This document shows positions 50,561 to 59,223 of a stretch of 64,000 nt of DNA, one piece after another. The DNA comes from Streptomyces sp. NBC_00443. Lineage in GTDB: Bacteria > Actinomycetota > Actinomycetes > Streptomycetales > Streptomycetaceae. Each line of letters begins with the position of its first letter. Position 1 is the stretch's first letter. A model generated the notes under the pieces. It was not told the origin of the DNA, ran no database searches, and saw only the letters and a list, made by a program, of their open reading frames with translations. The stretch covers positions 6,386,001 through 6,450,000 of the forward strand of contig NZ_CP107917.1 of NCBI RefSeq assembly GCF_036014175.1, in the 5' to 3' direction. Made by a program: the position numbers and the translations under genes.

Positions 50561-50782
50561 CCGGCACTCCTGGGGGGTTGACGCGTGGTCGATGCACTGT
50601 CGGTGCACGGTCGTTGCCTGGCCGTTCTTGGGCCGGGAACCGTAGGCGTCCCTTGACGGAGTGTCAATGTCTTGACGGGATGTCCCCGCTTGTCGAGACT
50701 GAAGCCGACAGGCAGGGGTCGGGTACAGGCTGGCACCACCGGGGTGGGGACGACCTCCGGATGCAGAGAGGCTGACCCTGCG

Positions 50783-50935
50783 ATGTCCAGAATGCTCGCC
50801 GCCGCGCTGACCGTCGCGCTCGCCGCCGTACTCGCGGTGGGTGCCGCGCTCGGCGTCGTCGCGCTGCTGGAAGCGACACCCGACCAGCCGAACACACCCT
50901 TGATCACGTACGAGCAAGCGGGCCAGGGGAGTTGA
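50783..50935 (+). CDS. Small membrane-anchored or secreted protein (DUF2613-like)
   Basis: This 50-residue frame starts at ATG 50783. One hydrophobic helix (LAAALTVALAAVLAVGAALG) is followed by a 25-residue outside tail (TPDQPNTPLITYEQAG). The tail pattern is shared by small actinobacterial proteins I place near DUF2613. It ends with a GTGA-like overlap on the PucR-type gene. The function is unknown. Confidence 0.55.
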   Translation: MSRMLAAALTVALAAVLAVGAALGVVALLEATPDQPNTPLITYEQAGQGS

Positions 50936-52211
50936 CCGTGGCCGCGACCCGCTCCACGGCATCCCCGGCCTCCCCGGTACCCCCTGCCACCCCGGCCGCG
51001 CCCACCCGCTCGGCCTGGCGTGACGTACCGCGCTTCCAGGTCCGCCGGTTCGCGGAGCTGGTCATGGCGGACGCCCCAGCGCTCGCCGAACAGATCCTGC
51101 GCGAGATCCAGCGCGAGTACCCCCAACTGCCCGTCGTCCTCGACGAGTCGGGCGAGCCCATGGCCCTGGTCGGCATACGGCGCGCGATCGAGGTCTTCGT
51201 CGAGCACCTGGAGAAGTCGGAGGGCCGCCCGACCGTACCGCCGGGCGTCTTCCAGGACTTCGGCCGCGGCGAGGGCTACAACGGCCGCTCCCTGGACTCG
51301 CTCCAGGCGATCTACCGGTTGGGCGTACGGCTGGCCTGGCGCCGTTTCGCCGAGATCGGCCAGCGCGTCGACATTCCGCCGCCCGCGATGTACGAGCTGG
51401 TGGACGCGGGCTACGAGTACCTGGACGGCCTGGTCGACCAGTCGGTGCGCGGCTACGCCGAGGCGGCGGCACGGCAGGCGGGCGAGCGGCTGCGTCTCCA
51501 ACGCCGCCTGATGGAACTGCTGTTGGCCGAACACCACCGGGGCGATCCGGCGGACGCCCTGACGGAGCGGGCGGCCCGGATCGGCTGGCCGCTGCCCGAG
51601 AAGGTCGCCGTGGGCGTGTTACTGCGCCCGGCGCGGGAGGCGGTGGCGCCGGCCGTGGGGCAGGGGGTGCTGCTCGACATGGAGTACGAGCAGCCGCGCA
51701 TGGTCGTCCCCGAGCCGGAGGCCGGCGGCCGCCCCGAACTGCTGCACCGGGCCCTGACCGGCTGGGCGGGCGCGATCGGCCCCCGGTGCCCCTGGCCGAC
51801 GCGGCGAAGTCGCTGCGCTGGGCCGAGGCGGCCGTACGCCTGATGGAACGGCGGCTGCTGCCGGCCGGCGACGTCCTGTACTGCACCGAGCACACGGAAG
51901 CTCTCGTGCTGCTGCAGCCCGAGGAACTGATCGACGACCTGGCGGTGCGGTGCCTGGCACCGCTGGAGCACTGCGGGCCGACGCACGGGCGGCGGCTGGC
52001 GGAGACGTTACTGGCGTGGCTGGAGACCAGGGGCGGGGCGCCGGAGGTGGCGGCCCGTCTGGGAGTCCACCCCCAGACGGTTCGGTACCGCCTCCGCCAG
52101 ATCCGGGAGCTGTGGGGCGACGAGATGGACGACCCGGATCGACGGTTCGAGCTGGAGCTGGTGTTGCGGGCCCAGCGGTTGAGGGGGGCGCTGGGGGAGG
52201 CGCCTAGGTAG
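50932..52211 (+). pseudogene. PucR/CdaR-type regulator split by a frameshift
   Basis: Frame 1 (50932 to about 51783) gives the N-terminal RsbRD-like helical domain and the GGDEF-like middle (RFAELVMADAPALAEQILRE; YEYLDGLVDQSVRGYAEAA). From about 51786 a second frame continues with PLADAAKSLRWAEAAVRLME and the C-terminal HTH_30 (VAARLGVHPQTVRYRLRQIRELW). One extra C in the C5 run at 51780-51784 restores one protein of about 426 residues, with the joint reading AIGPPVPLADAA. It is either a sequencing artefact or a recent mutation. The domain order is normal for the family. Confidence 0.75.
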
Positions 52212-52238
52212 AAGGTGCTGGTTGCTCAGTACCTGCTT

Positions 52239-52817
52239 TCAGGTGGTCTGACGGGCGGGCTCGGTGCGGCGGGACGGGGTGCGGGCGGACGCGGCGCGCA
52301 GGCGTCGGCCTCGGCGCGTGAGTCCCCAGGGCTTGAGGATCGAGATCACCGTCATGAAGACGTACGCCGACAGCGACACGATCGGCCCGAACAGGACGTC
52401 CCCGGCGTCGGGCAGCGGCCCGCCCGCGGCGATCGCCTCGACCGCGGAGTTCACGCCGGGGCGCAGGGCGAAGACGGTGGCGGTGGTCGTGCCCAGGGTC
52501 ACCCAGAACTTGACGTAGACCCAGCGGTGCCGCGCCAGCCCCCACTGCGTGCCCAGCGCCAGTACGAGCCCGCTGAGCAGCGTGAGGGAGGCGACCGGCA
52601 GCAGGAGCCAGTCGGCGAACAGCTTCATGGCCCGCACCGACGCCTCCACGGTCACCGCGGACCCGGTGGTGGCCGCGGTGACCCCGAGCGCGAGCAGCCC
52701 GAGCGTGAGCCCGAGCCAGCCGGCGGAGGCGATGACATGGACGACCAGGGCGGCCCGGCGGGCGGGCCGGCTCAGTTTCCTTGATGACGTGGAAGACCTG
52801 GAAGAGGTGGAGGACAT
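52239..52817 (-). CDS. Four-helix membrane protein (DUF2269-like)
   Basis: This 192-residue protein is taken from ATG 52817. A Ser-rich N-terminus leads to four predicted helices: ALVVHVIASAGWLGLTLGLL, LFADWLLLPVASLTLLSGLV, WVYVKFWVTLGTTTATVFAL and FGPIVSLSAYVFMTVISIL. Conserved His and Trp near helix 1 are typical of DUF2269-type proteins. The tail is basic. It has no operon partner and its function is unknown. Confidence 0.7.
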   Translation of the reverse strand: MSSTSSRSSTSSRKLSRPARRAALVVHVIASAGWLGLTLGLLALGVTAATTGSAVTVEASVRAMKLFADWLLLPVASLTLLSGLVLALGTQWGLARHRWVYVKFWVTLGTTTATVFALRPGVNSAVEAIAAGGPLPDAGDVLFGPIVSLSAYVFMTVISILKPWGLTRRGRRLRAASARTPSRRTEPARQTT

Positions 52818-52889
52818 GGACACCACCGTGCCGGGCCAGGTCGCCGAGGACGTCTGACGGCGGGAGTAACCCCGCGTACTGACGTCGGC

Positions 52890-53117
52890 GTACCCGGCAC
52901 CGCCCGCCCTGCTCCGTTCGCCGCCTTCGTCGGCGAGTGGGACCTGTGGGCTGTCGCCCGCAGCGTCGGCCCCTTCCGGACGGAGTTCGCCTGGCTGGAG
53001 GGCGGCGCCTTCCTCGTCCAGCGCTCGGACGTCGTCCCGGAGACGTCCCTCCCGGGCGAGTGGGGCCCGAACGCCCCGTTCCCCGGGTGGGGAAGCCGCA
53101 GAGCTGAGCGGGACTGA
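52890..53117 (+). pseudogene. Fragment of a DUF1579-like domain protein
   Basis: This frame has no start codon but reads as a domain piece: FAAFVGEWDLWAVARSVGPF, RTEFAWLEGGAFLVQRSDV, then a stop. The GEW and FAWLEGGAFLVQR phrases recur in small actinobacterial lipocalin-like proteins. Both ends are missing. The rest of the 445-base gap is not coding. Confidence 0.45.
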
Positions 53118-53262
53118 CCGAAGGGGCCGACGGGGCAGGAATCGAGCCGGTCCGCGCAAGGCCATTGCCGGGGGAAACGCACTTTGAGTAGCCTGTGTTC
53201 GTTATTCCGATCGGCTGTTGAAATCTCGAACGCAGCCTCGCATGCAAGGGAGGGGGCCGCAC

Positions 53263-54036
53263 GTGGGACGCCTCGTACCAGCCGTGACCCGGGCTCTCGA
53301 CATTCTCGAGCTCTTCCTCGACGGGGACGGGACGCTCTCCGCCCCCGACATCGTGCGCAAGCTCCAGTTGCCGCGGACCACCGTGCATGAGCTGGTGACC
53401 ACTCTGGCCGCTCGGTCGTACATCGTCCAGGTGCCGGGTCAGCCGGGACGGTACCGCCTGGGCGTACGGCCGTACCAGCTCGGCAGCCGGTACGCCGAGC
53501 AGCTCGACCTCGCGGCCGAGGGGCAGCAGGTCGCCCGGTCCGTCGCGGAGACCTGCGACGAGACCGTGCACGTGGCGATCCTGGAGGGCACGGACGTCAT
53601 CTACATCGCCAAGGTCGACTCGACGCACGCGGTGCGGATGGTGTCCGCGGCGGGCCGTCGGCTGCCTGCCCACTGCACGTCGGTCGGCAAGATGCTGCTG
53701 GCCTCCCTTCCCGACTCGGAGCTGTCGTCCCGTATCCCCGACGGGGCCGAGCTCGTCGCCATGACGCCCAACAGCATCACCGAGCCCGGCGCGCTGCGCG
53801 AGGCCCTCGCTGAGATTCGGCAGCGCGGCATCGCCGTCGAGAGCCGGGAGTCCAACCCGGACGTGTCGTGCGTGGCCGCGCCGGTGCGGGACCGTACCGG
53901 GCAGGTCGTTGCCGCGCTGTCCATCTCCGTGCCGATGATCCGCTGGAGCGACGAGCGGCTCGCCGAGCTGGAGCAGCTCTCCGCCAAGGGGGCCGCCGAA
54001 CTGTCGGAGCGCCTGGGGCACCGGAGCGTTGCGTGA
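53263..54036 (+). CDS. IclR-family transcriptional regulator
   Basis: This 257-residue protein starts at GTG 53263 (GGGAGG 8 bases upstream), preferred over upstream TTG and ATG starts. The N-terminal HTH (TRALDILELFLDGDGTLSAP, DIVRKLQLPRTTVHELV) and the C-terminal effector domain with LPAHCTSVGKMLLASL and VAAPVRDRTGQVVAALS are standard. It overlaps the SMP-30 gene by 4 bases (GTGA), so it likely controls its own operon in response to a sugar acid or lactone. Confidence 0.9.
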   Translation: MGRLVPAVTRALDILELFLDGDGTLSAPDIVRKLQLPRTTVHELVTTLAARSYIVQVPGQPGRYRLGVRPYQLGSRYAEQLDLAAEGQQVARSVAETCDETVHVAILEGTDVIYIAKVDSTHAVRMVSAAGRRLPAHCTSVGKMLLASLPDSELSSRIPDGAELVAMTPNSITEPGALREALAEIRQRGIAVESRESNPDVSCVAAPVRDRTGQVVAALSISVPMIRWSDERLAELEQLSAKGAAELSERLGHRSVA

Positions 54037-54881
54037 GGGCGCCGTACGAGGTGGCGGTGCGTGCGGAGGCGCAGCTCGGTGAGGGGCCGACCTGGGATCC
54101 GGCGAGTGGCCGGCTCGTCTGGATCGACATCCTCGGTGCGCGGATACACACCTACGACCCCGTCTCCGGGCGGCGCACGGTCCGTACGACGCACCAGCAC
54201 ATCGGCGCCGTCAAGCCGCGCGTCGGCGGCGGGCTCGTCCTCAACCTCCGGGACGGCGTGGCGGTGCTCGACCCGGACCACAGCTTCCGCTGGCTGCATC
54301 ACGAACCCGTCTCCGGCCGCCGCGCCAACGACGCCGCAGTCGCGCCCGACGGGTCCCTGTGGGCGGGCACCATGCGCTACGACGAGGCGCCGGGCGGCGG
54401 CACCCTGTCCCGGATCACCGGTGAGGCCTCCGTCGAGGTGGTCCTCGACGACGTGGCGGTGAGCAACGGCACGGGCTGGAGTCCGGACGGGCAGCTCATG
54501 TACTACATCGACTCGCCGACGCGCCGCGTCGACGTCTTCGACTTCGCCGACGGGCGGGCTCTGAACCGGCGCCCGCTGGTCGAGATCGAGGACGGCGCCG
54601 GCTTCCCGGACGGGCTCACCGTCGACGCCGAGGGCTGCGTGTGGGTGGCGCTGTGGGAGGGCTCGGCGGTGCGCCGGTACACGCCCGACGGTGAGTTGGA
54701 CCGGGTGGTCCCGCTTCCCGTGCCCCGGGTGACGGCGTGCGCCTTCGCCGGCCCCGACCTGACCGACCTGTACATCACCACGGCCCGCGTCGGCCTCGCC
54801 TCGCCGCCCGCGCTGTCGGGTTCGGTGTTCGTGGTGCCGGGCGCGGGGAAGGGGCTGGCACAGCCGGCGTTCAAGGGCTGA
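54033..54881 (+). CDS. SMP-30/gluconolactonase-family lactonase
   Basis: This 282-residue six-bladed propeller starts at GTG 54033. Metal-ligand positions are visible: Glu in LGEGPTWDPASG, Asn in NGTGWSPDGQ and Asp in FPDGLTVDAEG, with RANDAAVAPDGSLWAGTM on the middle blade. The family hydrolyses sugar lactones to sugar acids with a divalent metal. Coupling with an IclR regulator fits an inducible sugar-acid step; the exact lactone is not predictable. Confidence 0.88.
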   Translation: MRAPYEVAVRAEAQLGEGPTWDPASGRLVWIDILGARIHTYDPVSGRRTVRTTHQHIGAVKPRVGGGLVLNLRDGVAVLDPDHSFRWLHHEPVSGRRANDAAVAPDGSLWAGTMRYDEAPGGGTLSRITGEASVEVVLDDVAVSNGTGWSPDGQLMYYIDSPTRRVDVFDFADGRALNRRPLVEIEDGAGFPDGLTVDAEGCVWVALWEGSAVRRYTPDGELDRVVPLPVPRVTACAFAGPDLTDLYITTARVGLASPPALSGSVFVVPGAGKGLAQPAFKG

Positions 54882-54924
54882 GGCGGCCGTTGTCCGGGGG
54901 GTCGAGCGCCCGCGCAGCGTCGCG

Positions 54925-55671
54925 TCACATCCGGGATCTCAGTACGTCGACCTCACAGCCCGGCGCGGACGGGTCGAAGCCGTGCTCGACCAGCCAGCGA
55001 ACCCCCAGCAGGCTGCGCAGCGACCACCACGCGCGGATCACGTCGAGGTCGACGTCGGTGCCGTACCCGGCGATGACGTCGCCCAGGTGTTCCTCGTGTC
55101 CGAGCGTCAAGGTGGCGAGGTCGTACAGGGCATCGCCCCGGCCCGCCTCCGACCAGTCGATGATGCCCGTGACCTCGTCACCGTCGACGAACACGTGAGC
55201 GATCTGCAGATCGCCGTGCGTGAACGCCGCAGTCCACGGCCGGAGCGCGGCCTCGGCGACCTGACGGTTGCGCGTGACCAGGTCGGCGGGCAGGACACCG
55301 TTCGTCACGAGCCACTCGCACTCGCCGGCGAGCTCCGCCACCAACGCGTCGACGCTCCGGCCTGCCCGGCCGGGCCGGGGAGGCAACGGCGCGTCGTGCA
55401 GCTTCCGGACGGCGGCACCCGCCGCGGCCCACGCCGCCGGGGACGCGTTCGACGGCTCGCCGAGGCGGCCGAGCGCCGTCCCCGGGACCGCGGCGATCGC
55501 CAGCACGGGAGGCTTGCGCCACAGGACCTCCGCGGTCGGGACCGGCACCACCGCCATCGCCTCGACCTCGACGTCGATACGCGCCTGATCGGCGTCCACC
55601 TTCAGGAACACGTCGCCGACGCGCAGGGTCGCGCGCTCGGAATGGGCGACGACGACCTTGACCTCATCCAT
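54925..55671 (-). CDS. Aminoglycoside-phosphotransferase-family kinase
   Basis: This 248-residue APH-fold enzyme has a catalytic loop FTHGDLQIAHVFVDGDEV and metal loop GIIDWSEAGRGDALYDLATL. The N-lobe has VFLKVDADQARIDVEVEAM with the ATP lysine. It resembles the small APH/choline-kinase-like proteins common in Streptomyces. The substrate may be an antibiotic or a metabolite. It is monocistronic. Confidence 0.85.
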   Translation of the reverse strand: MDEVKVVVAHSERATLRVGDVFLKVDADQARIDVEVEAMAVVPVPTAEVLWRKPPVLAIAAVPGTALGRLGEPSNASPAAWAAAGAAVRKLHDAPLPPRPGRAGRSVDALVAELAGECEWLVTNGVLPADLVTRNRQVAEAALRPWTAAFTHGDLQIAHVFVDGDEVTGIIDWSEAGRGDALYDLATLTLGHEEHLGDVIAGYGTDVDLDVIRAWWSLRSLLGVRWLVEHGFDPSAPGCEVDVLRSRM

Positions 55672-55753
55672 GGCGACGAGTATCCCGAACCGACCGTCCG
55701 CGCCGCCGGGAATATCGCGAGCGACTGCGCGACTGACAGCAGCCCCGACACCC

Positions 55754-57160
55754 CTACCCCAGCCCCGCCGACTTCCGCTCCTCCGCGGTCAACGGCGGTC
55801 CGTTGAGAGCCGGCTTGAGCGGGCCGATGGCTGCGGCCAGTAGGACGGACGGGGACAGCAGTACCTCGGCGGCGCGTTCCAGGGACGTCACGTCCGTGAC
55901 TCGGCGGGCGATTCGGCCGTTGCCGGTGGCGGTGTGCATGAGGCGGCCCACGTAGGCCGCGACGAGCCGTTCGCGGAGGGTGGGGCCGGTTTCTGTCGCG
56001 CCCGGGTAGAAGACGTCCTGCCCGATGGCGAGGTCCCAGGCCGCGCCGACCGGGCGGGCCACCGCCTTCTGGACGCGGCGTGACAGGCCCGGTGCGGCCC
56101 AGCCCTGACGGCCTATCACATTTCGCAGGATCACGGCGCTTTGGGCGGCGACCGCCAGGCCATGGCCGTAGACCGGGTTGAACGCGGCGAGGGCGTCACC
56201 GAGGACGACGAAGTTCTCCGGCCACACCGGCATCCGCTCATAGAAGTAGCGGCGATTGACGGTGGCACGGGTGACCGACACGTCGGACAGCGGCTCCGCG
56301 TTCTCGAGCAGTTCGCCGATCAGCGGGTGGCGCAGCTTCTCGCGGGCCCACGGAACGAAGTCCTCGGCCACGTCGGTGGGTTCGCCGCCCCGGGTGCCGG
56401 ACAGGGTGACGATCCACCGGCCGTTCTCGATCGGCAGCAGGAAGCCCGCCCGGCCCGGTCCGCCGGCCCGTGGGTCGGGCTGCACGTTGACGACCGGGAA
56501 GCCGTCCCTGGCGTCCTCGGGGGCAAGGTAGAGCCGACTGGCGTACGCCAGCCCGGAGTCGACCTCGCGCCGCTGAGGTGCGGGAAGACCGAGGGCCCTG
56601 AGCCACCGGGGCGCCCCGGAGCCGCGGCCCGTGGCGTCGACGACCAGGCCTGCCCGGAGCATGCGCTCGGCGCCGTCGTGCGCCCGGATCCGTACGCCCG
56701 TCACGGCGGCGTCCGTACCGGCCAGCCCCACCGCTTCCGCCCGCTCGACCAGCTCGATCCGCTCGTCGGCGAGGACCTGCGCCCGGATCGTCGCGTCCAG
56801 CAGGTCCCGGCCGGCCAGGATCACATGGTGGGACTCGGGCCAGCGCCGGAACCAGCCCCGCGCCGACATGGCAACCACGTCCGTCGTGACCGGCAGGCGG
56901 CGCGCCCCGGCGTCCCGGAGCACCTCGGTGACCCCCGGCAGCAGCTCCTCCATGGCCCGGACCCCGCCCGACCACAGCATGTGCGCGTGCCGTGCCTGCG
57001 GCAGCCCCTTGCGGGGGTCCGGACCGCCGGGCAGGGTGTCCCGGTCCACTACGAGCACACGGTCGACGAATCCGGCGAGCACGCGGGCCGCGAGCATGCC
57101 GGTGTGGGATCCCCCCAGGACGACGGCGGTTCTGACGTCTGGGGCGGGGCGTTCATTCAT
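55754..57160 (-). CDS. FAD-dependent oxidoreductase/monooxygenase
   Basis: This 468-residue protein has an N-terminal Rossmann motif VVLGGSHTGMLAARVLAGF and VLVVDRDTLP. A mid-protein VDATGRGSGAP and the second FAD motif NFVVLGDALAAFNPVYGHGL follow. The family includes geranylgeranyl-reductase-like and aromatic monooxygenase enzymes. It is the third gene of a minus-strand trio, overlapping the MAB_1171c-type gene by 4 bases. Confidence 0.85.
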   Translation of the reverse strand: MNERPAPDVRTAVVLGGSHTGMLAARVLAGFVDRVLVVDRDTLPGGPDPRKGLPQARHAHMLWSGGVRAMEELLPGVTEVLRDAGARRLPVTTDVVAMSARGWFRRWPESHHVILAGRDLLDATIRAQVLADERIELVERAEAVGLAGTDAAVTGVRIRAHDGAERMLRAGLVVDATGRGSGAPRWLRALGLPAPQRREVDSGLAYASRLYLAPEDARDGFPVVNVQPDPRAGGPGRAGFLLPIENGRWIVTLSGTRGGEPTDVAEDFVPWAREKLRHPLIGELLENAEPLSDVSVTRATVNRRYFYERMPVWPENFVVLGDALAAFNPVYGHGLAVAAQSAVILRNVIGRQGWAAPGLSRRVQKAVARPVGAAWDLAIGQDVFYPGATETGPTLRERLVAAYVGRLMHTATGNGRIARRVTDVTSLERAAEVLLSPSVLLAAAIGPLKPALNGPPLTAEERKSAGLG

Positions 57161-58386
57161 GCGGGGGCACTCTCTGCCGGGGCGGTCGCTCGGGCGCGTA
57201 CCGCCTCGATGTCGTTGGGATGGCGGAGGGCTCGGGACACGGCCTGGATCTCCCGCAGCAGATACGCGGTGTCCGGGCCGGACGGGGAGGCGTCGGCGTC
57301 GGCCTTCGGGGACCGTTGCCTGACGTCGACGGCGTCCAGGATCGTCACGGCCGCGGCGAGGGCCTCCGCCCGGGTGGGCTCGAAGCCGAGGGCGAGGGCC
57401 GCGTCGTAGGACCGTCCGCGCAGGTCCTCGTCGAGGTGCCGGGACACCTGCAACAGCCCGTCGCGGACGAACGTCTCACGGCGGATCAGCCGCAGTTCCG
57501 GGGTGCCGCGCAGGGTGATGGGCTCGCGTGCGCCGTTGACGGACCGCATCAGCACGGAGAGGGGACGCAGGTGCCGGTGGCGTCGCCGGATGCGCCAGCG
57601 CTCGTGCAGGTACTGGCCGGCGTGCGGGATGATGAAGCCCACCGCGACCAGGGAGGCGGAGACGCAGGCGGCCGACGGCGCCAGGTCGGTGCTCAGCCAG
57701 TCCAGATCGTGGCCCGTCCACCGGGCGACCACGGCGGTGAGCTTGGACGCGTCGAAGAGCAGGTTCGTCGCGTAGCCGACGCCCAGGAACCGCAGGCCCC
57801 AGCGCAGCCACGCGTCGAGGCCCTCGGTGCGGATCCAGTTCCAGATCAGCCGTGCCGTGATCGTGCAGGCCACGGTGTGCGCGAGAAGGTAGAGCAGGAT
57901 CTGCTCGCGCATGAAGGGCGTAGTGGCGTAGTACGTGTCCAGGTCCCGCAGCCGTTCCACGGGAGCGTCCGCGAGCGCGAAGAGCGCCCACAGGGTGATG
58001 ACCACGCCTGCGTAGACGGAGACGACCCAGCGGGTCGCGCGGCGCGTGGCGGCCGAGCGGTTGGACAGGCCGTTGCGCCAGGCGATGATCATCAGCAGCC
58101 AGGACGCGCACAGCGCGGTGATGAGCGAGTACACCCAGGGGGCCGAGATGTTCGGTACCCCGGTGACGCGGTTGGTCCAGGCGATGGTGGCCGGGGCGGC
58201 GAAGACGAACACCGCGCAGGCGAACAGCAGCAGGCCGCCGACGGCGCGCAGCAGGGGGTCCCGCCACATCCTGAGGATGCTGGGCAGCTTGATCGCCAGG
58301 GCGGCGGCCAGGGCGACGGTGGGGATCCAGAAGGAGATATGGACATCGCCGAAGAGCCTTGAGGAGGTCGACGCCAGCACGGTCAC
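57157..58386 (-). CDS. MAB_1171c-type membrane protein
   Basis: This 409-residue protein starts at GTG 58386 (GTGA overlap). About seven helices lie in residues 15-270 (FWIPTVALAAALAIKLPSIL, GGLLLFACAVFVFAAPATIA, YSLITALCASWLLMIIAW, later VACTITARLIWNWI). A ~140-residue cytoplasmic tail (RLIRRETFVRDGLLQVSRHL) follows. The name follows a mycobacterial family annotated as putative transporter, although the role is unproven. It is encoded between the ImmA-like and FAD genes. Confidence 0.75.
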   Translation of the reverse strand: MTVLASTSSRLFGDVHISFWIPTVALAAALAIKLPSILRMWRDPLLRAVGGLLLFACAVFVFAAPATIAWTNRVTGVPNISAPWVYSLITALCASWLLMIIAWRNGLSNRSAATRRATRWVVSVYAGVVITLWALFALADAPVERLRDLDTYYATTPFMREQILLYLLAHTVACTITARLIWNWIRTEGLDAWLRWGLRFLGVGYATNLLFDASKLTAVVARWTGHDLDWLSTDLAPSAACVSASLVAVGFIIPHAGQYLHERWRIRRRHRHLRPLSVLMRSVNGAREPITLRGTPELRLIRRETFVRDGLLQVSRHLDEDLRGRSYDAALALGFEPTRAEALAAAVTILDAVDVRQRSPKADADASPSGPDTAYLLREIQAVSRALRHPNDIEAVRARATAPAESAPA

Positions 58387-59000
58387 CGCGCCGTCCTCCC
58401 GCTCCCGCTCCCGCGGTAGCCCATCGACCGCTGCACCGGCCCCAGCGCCACGTCCCCTCCCCGCCCCGACAACAGCGGCCGGAAGACAGCCGCCAGCCGG
58501 TGCCCGAAGTCGTCCGCCTCGGCCTCGTCCCGTTCCCGGGAGCCGTTGCGGGCGGCGACCGCGAGGGCGATGCCCTTCCAGCCGGGGGTGCCGGCGAGCG
58601 CGTGTGCGGCCGCCGTGCCGTCGGTGTGGTGGTGGCCGTGGCCGGCGTGCATGTGCCACAACTCATGGCCCAGGATGACCAGTTGCTGCATCGCCTCGGC
58701 CCGCTCCTCGACGATGACCAGGTCGAAGTCCTGGAACTCCACCCACAGCCCGGTCACCTCGATCTCGTCGGGAAACCGCTCGAACCGCAGCTCGACGGGC
58801 CGTCCGCCGCGCCGCGCGCTCATCTCCGCGCACAGCGCATGGCACAACTCGCGTACGTCGGCCGGGGGGTGGGGTCCGGCCCGCAGGGCGGCGCTCAGCT
58901 CGGAGGCCAGCTCACGCATCCCGGAACCGGAACGGGAGCGCCGCAGCCGCAGCACCGCAGCGACCCGGGCCGCCCTCGTGCGCGCGCCCGCGATGTCCAT
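58383..59000 (-). CDS. ImmA/IrrE-like zinc metallopeptidase
   Basis: This 205-residue protein starts at ATG 59000. HELWHMHAGH places an HExxH zinc site at His112-Glu113-His116. Upstream is a helical N-terminus and the strand pattern EVTGLWVEFQDFDLVIVEE. ImmA/IrrE proteases cleave repressors, often next to Xre genes. Here the partner is a membrane protein and an FAD enzyme instead. The longer frame to 59168 lacks support. Confidence 0.78.
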   Translation of the reverse strand: MDIAGARTRAARVAAVLRLRRSRSGSGMRELASELSAALRAGPHPPADVRELCHALCAEMSARRGGRPVELRFERFPDEIEVTGLWVEFQDFDLVIVEERAEAMQQLVILGHELWHMHAGHGHHHTDGTAAAHALAGTPGWKGIALAVAARNGSRERDEAEADDFGHRLAAVFRPLLSGRGGDVALGPVQRSMGYRGSGSGRTAR

Positions 59001-59174
59001 CGCACCCCCAGTTCCTCCGCCCGTCGGCGGGCCGTTCGAGCCTACGCGTCCGGATGTGTCCCCGTCATGTGGTCCGGCGGCCGTGGTTAAACGGGGAACG
59101 ACCGCGAATGAGCCGGGGGAACGACCGCGGATGAGCCGGGGAAGACCGCGTCGCTCGGATTCGTGCACAAACCA

Positions 59175-59203
59175 TTGACTGGTAAGCGCTTGCAGCCTAC
59201 GGT
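59175..59203 (+). promoter_or_regulatory. Sugar-operon promoter with a LacI-type operator in the spacer
   Basis: TTGACT (59175-59180), 17-base spacer, TACGGT (59198-59203). The spacer contains GGTAAGCGCTTGCA (59181-59194), which matches the LacI/GalR operator form TGNAANCGNTTNCA at all but the first base. Repressor binding would block polymerase directly. Confidence 0.75.
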
Positions 59204-59223
59204 CCGTTCGAAGTTACGGGCGT

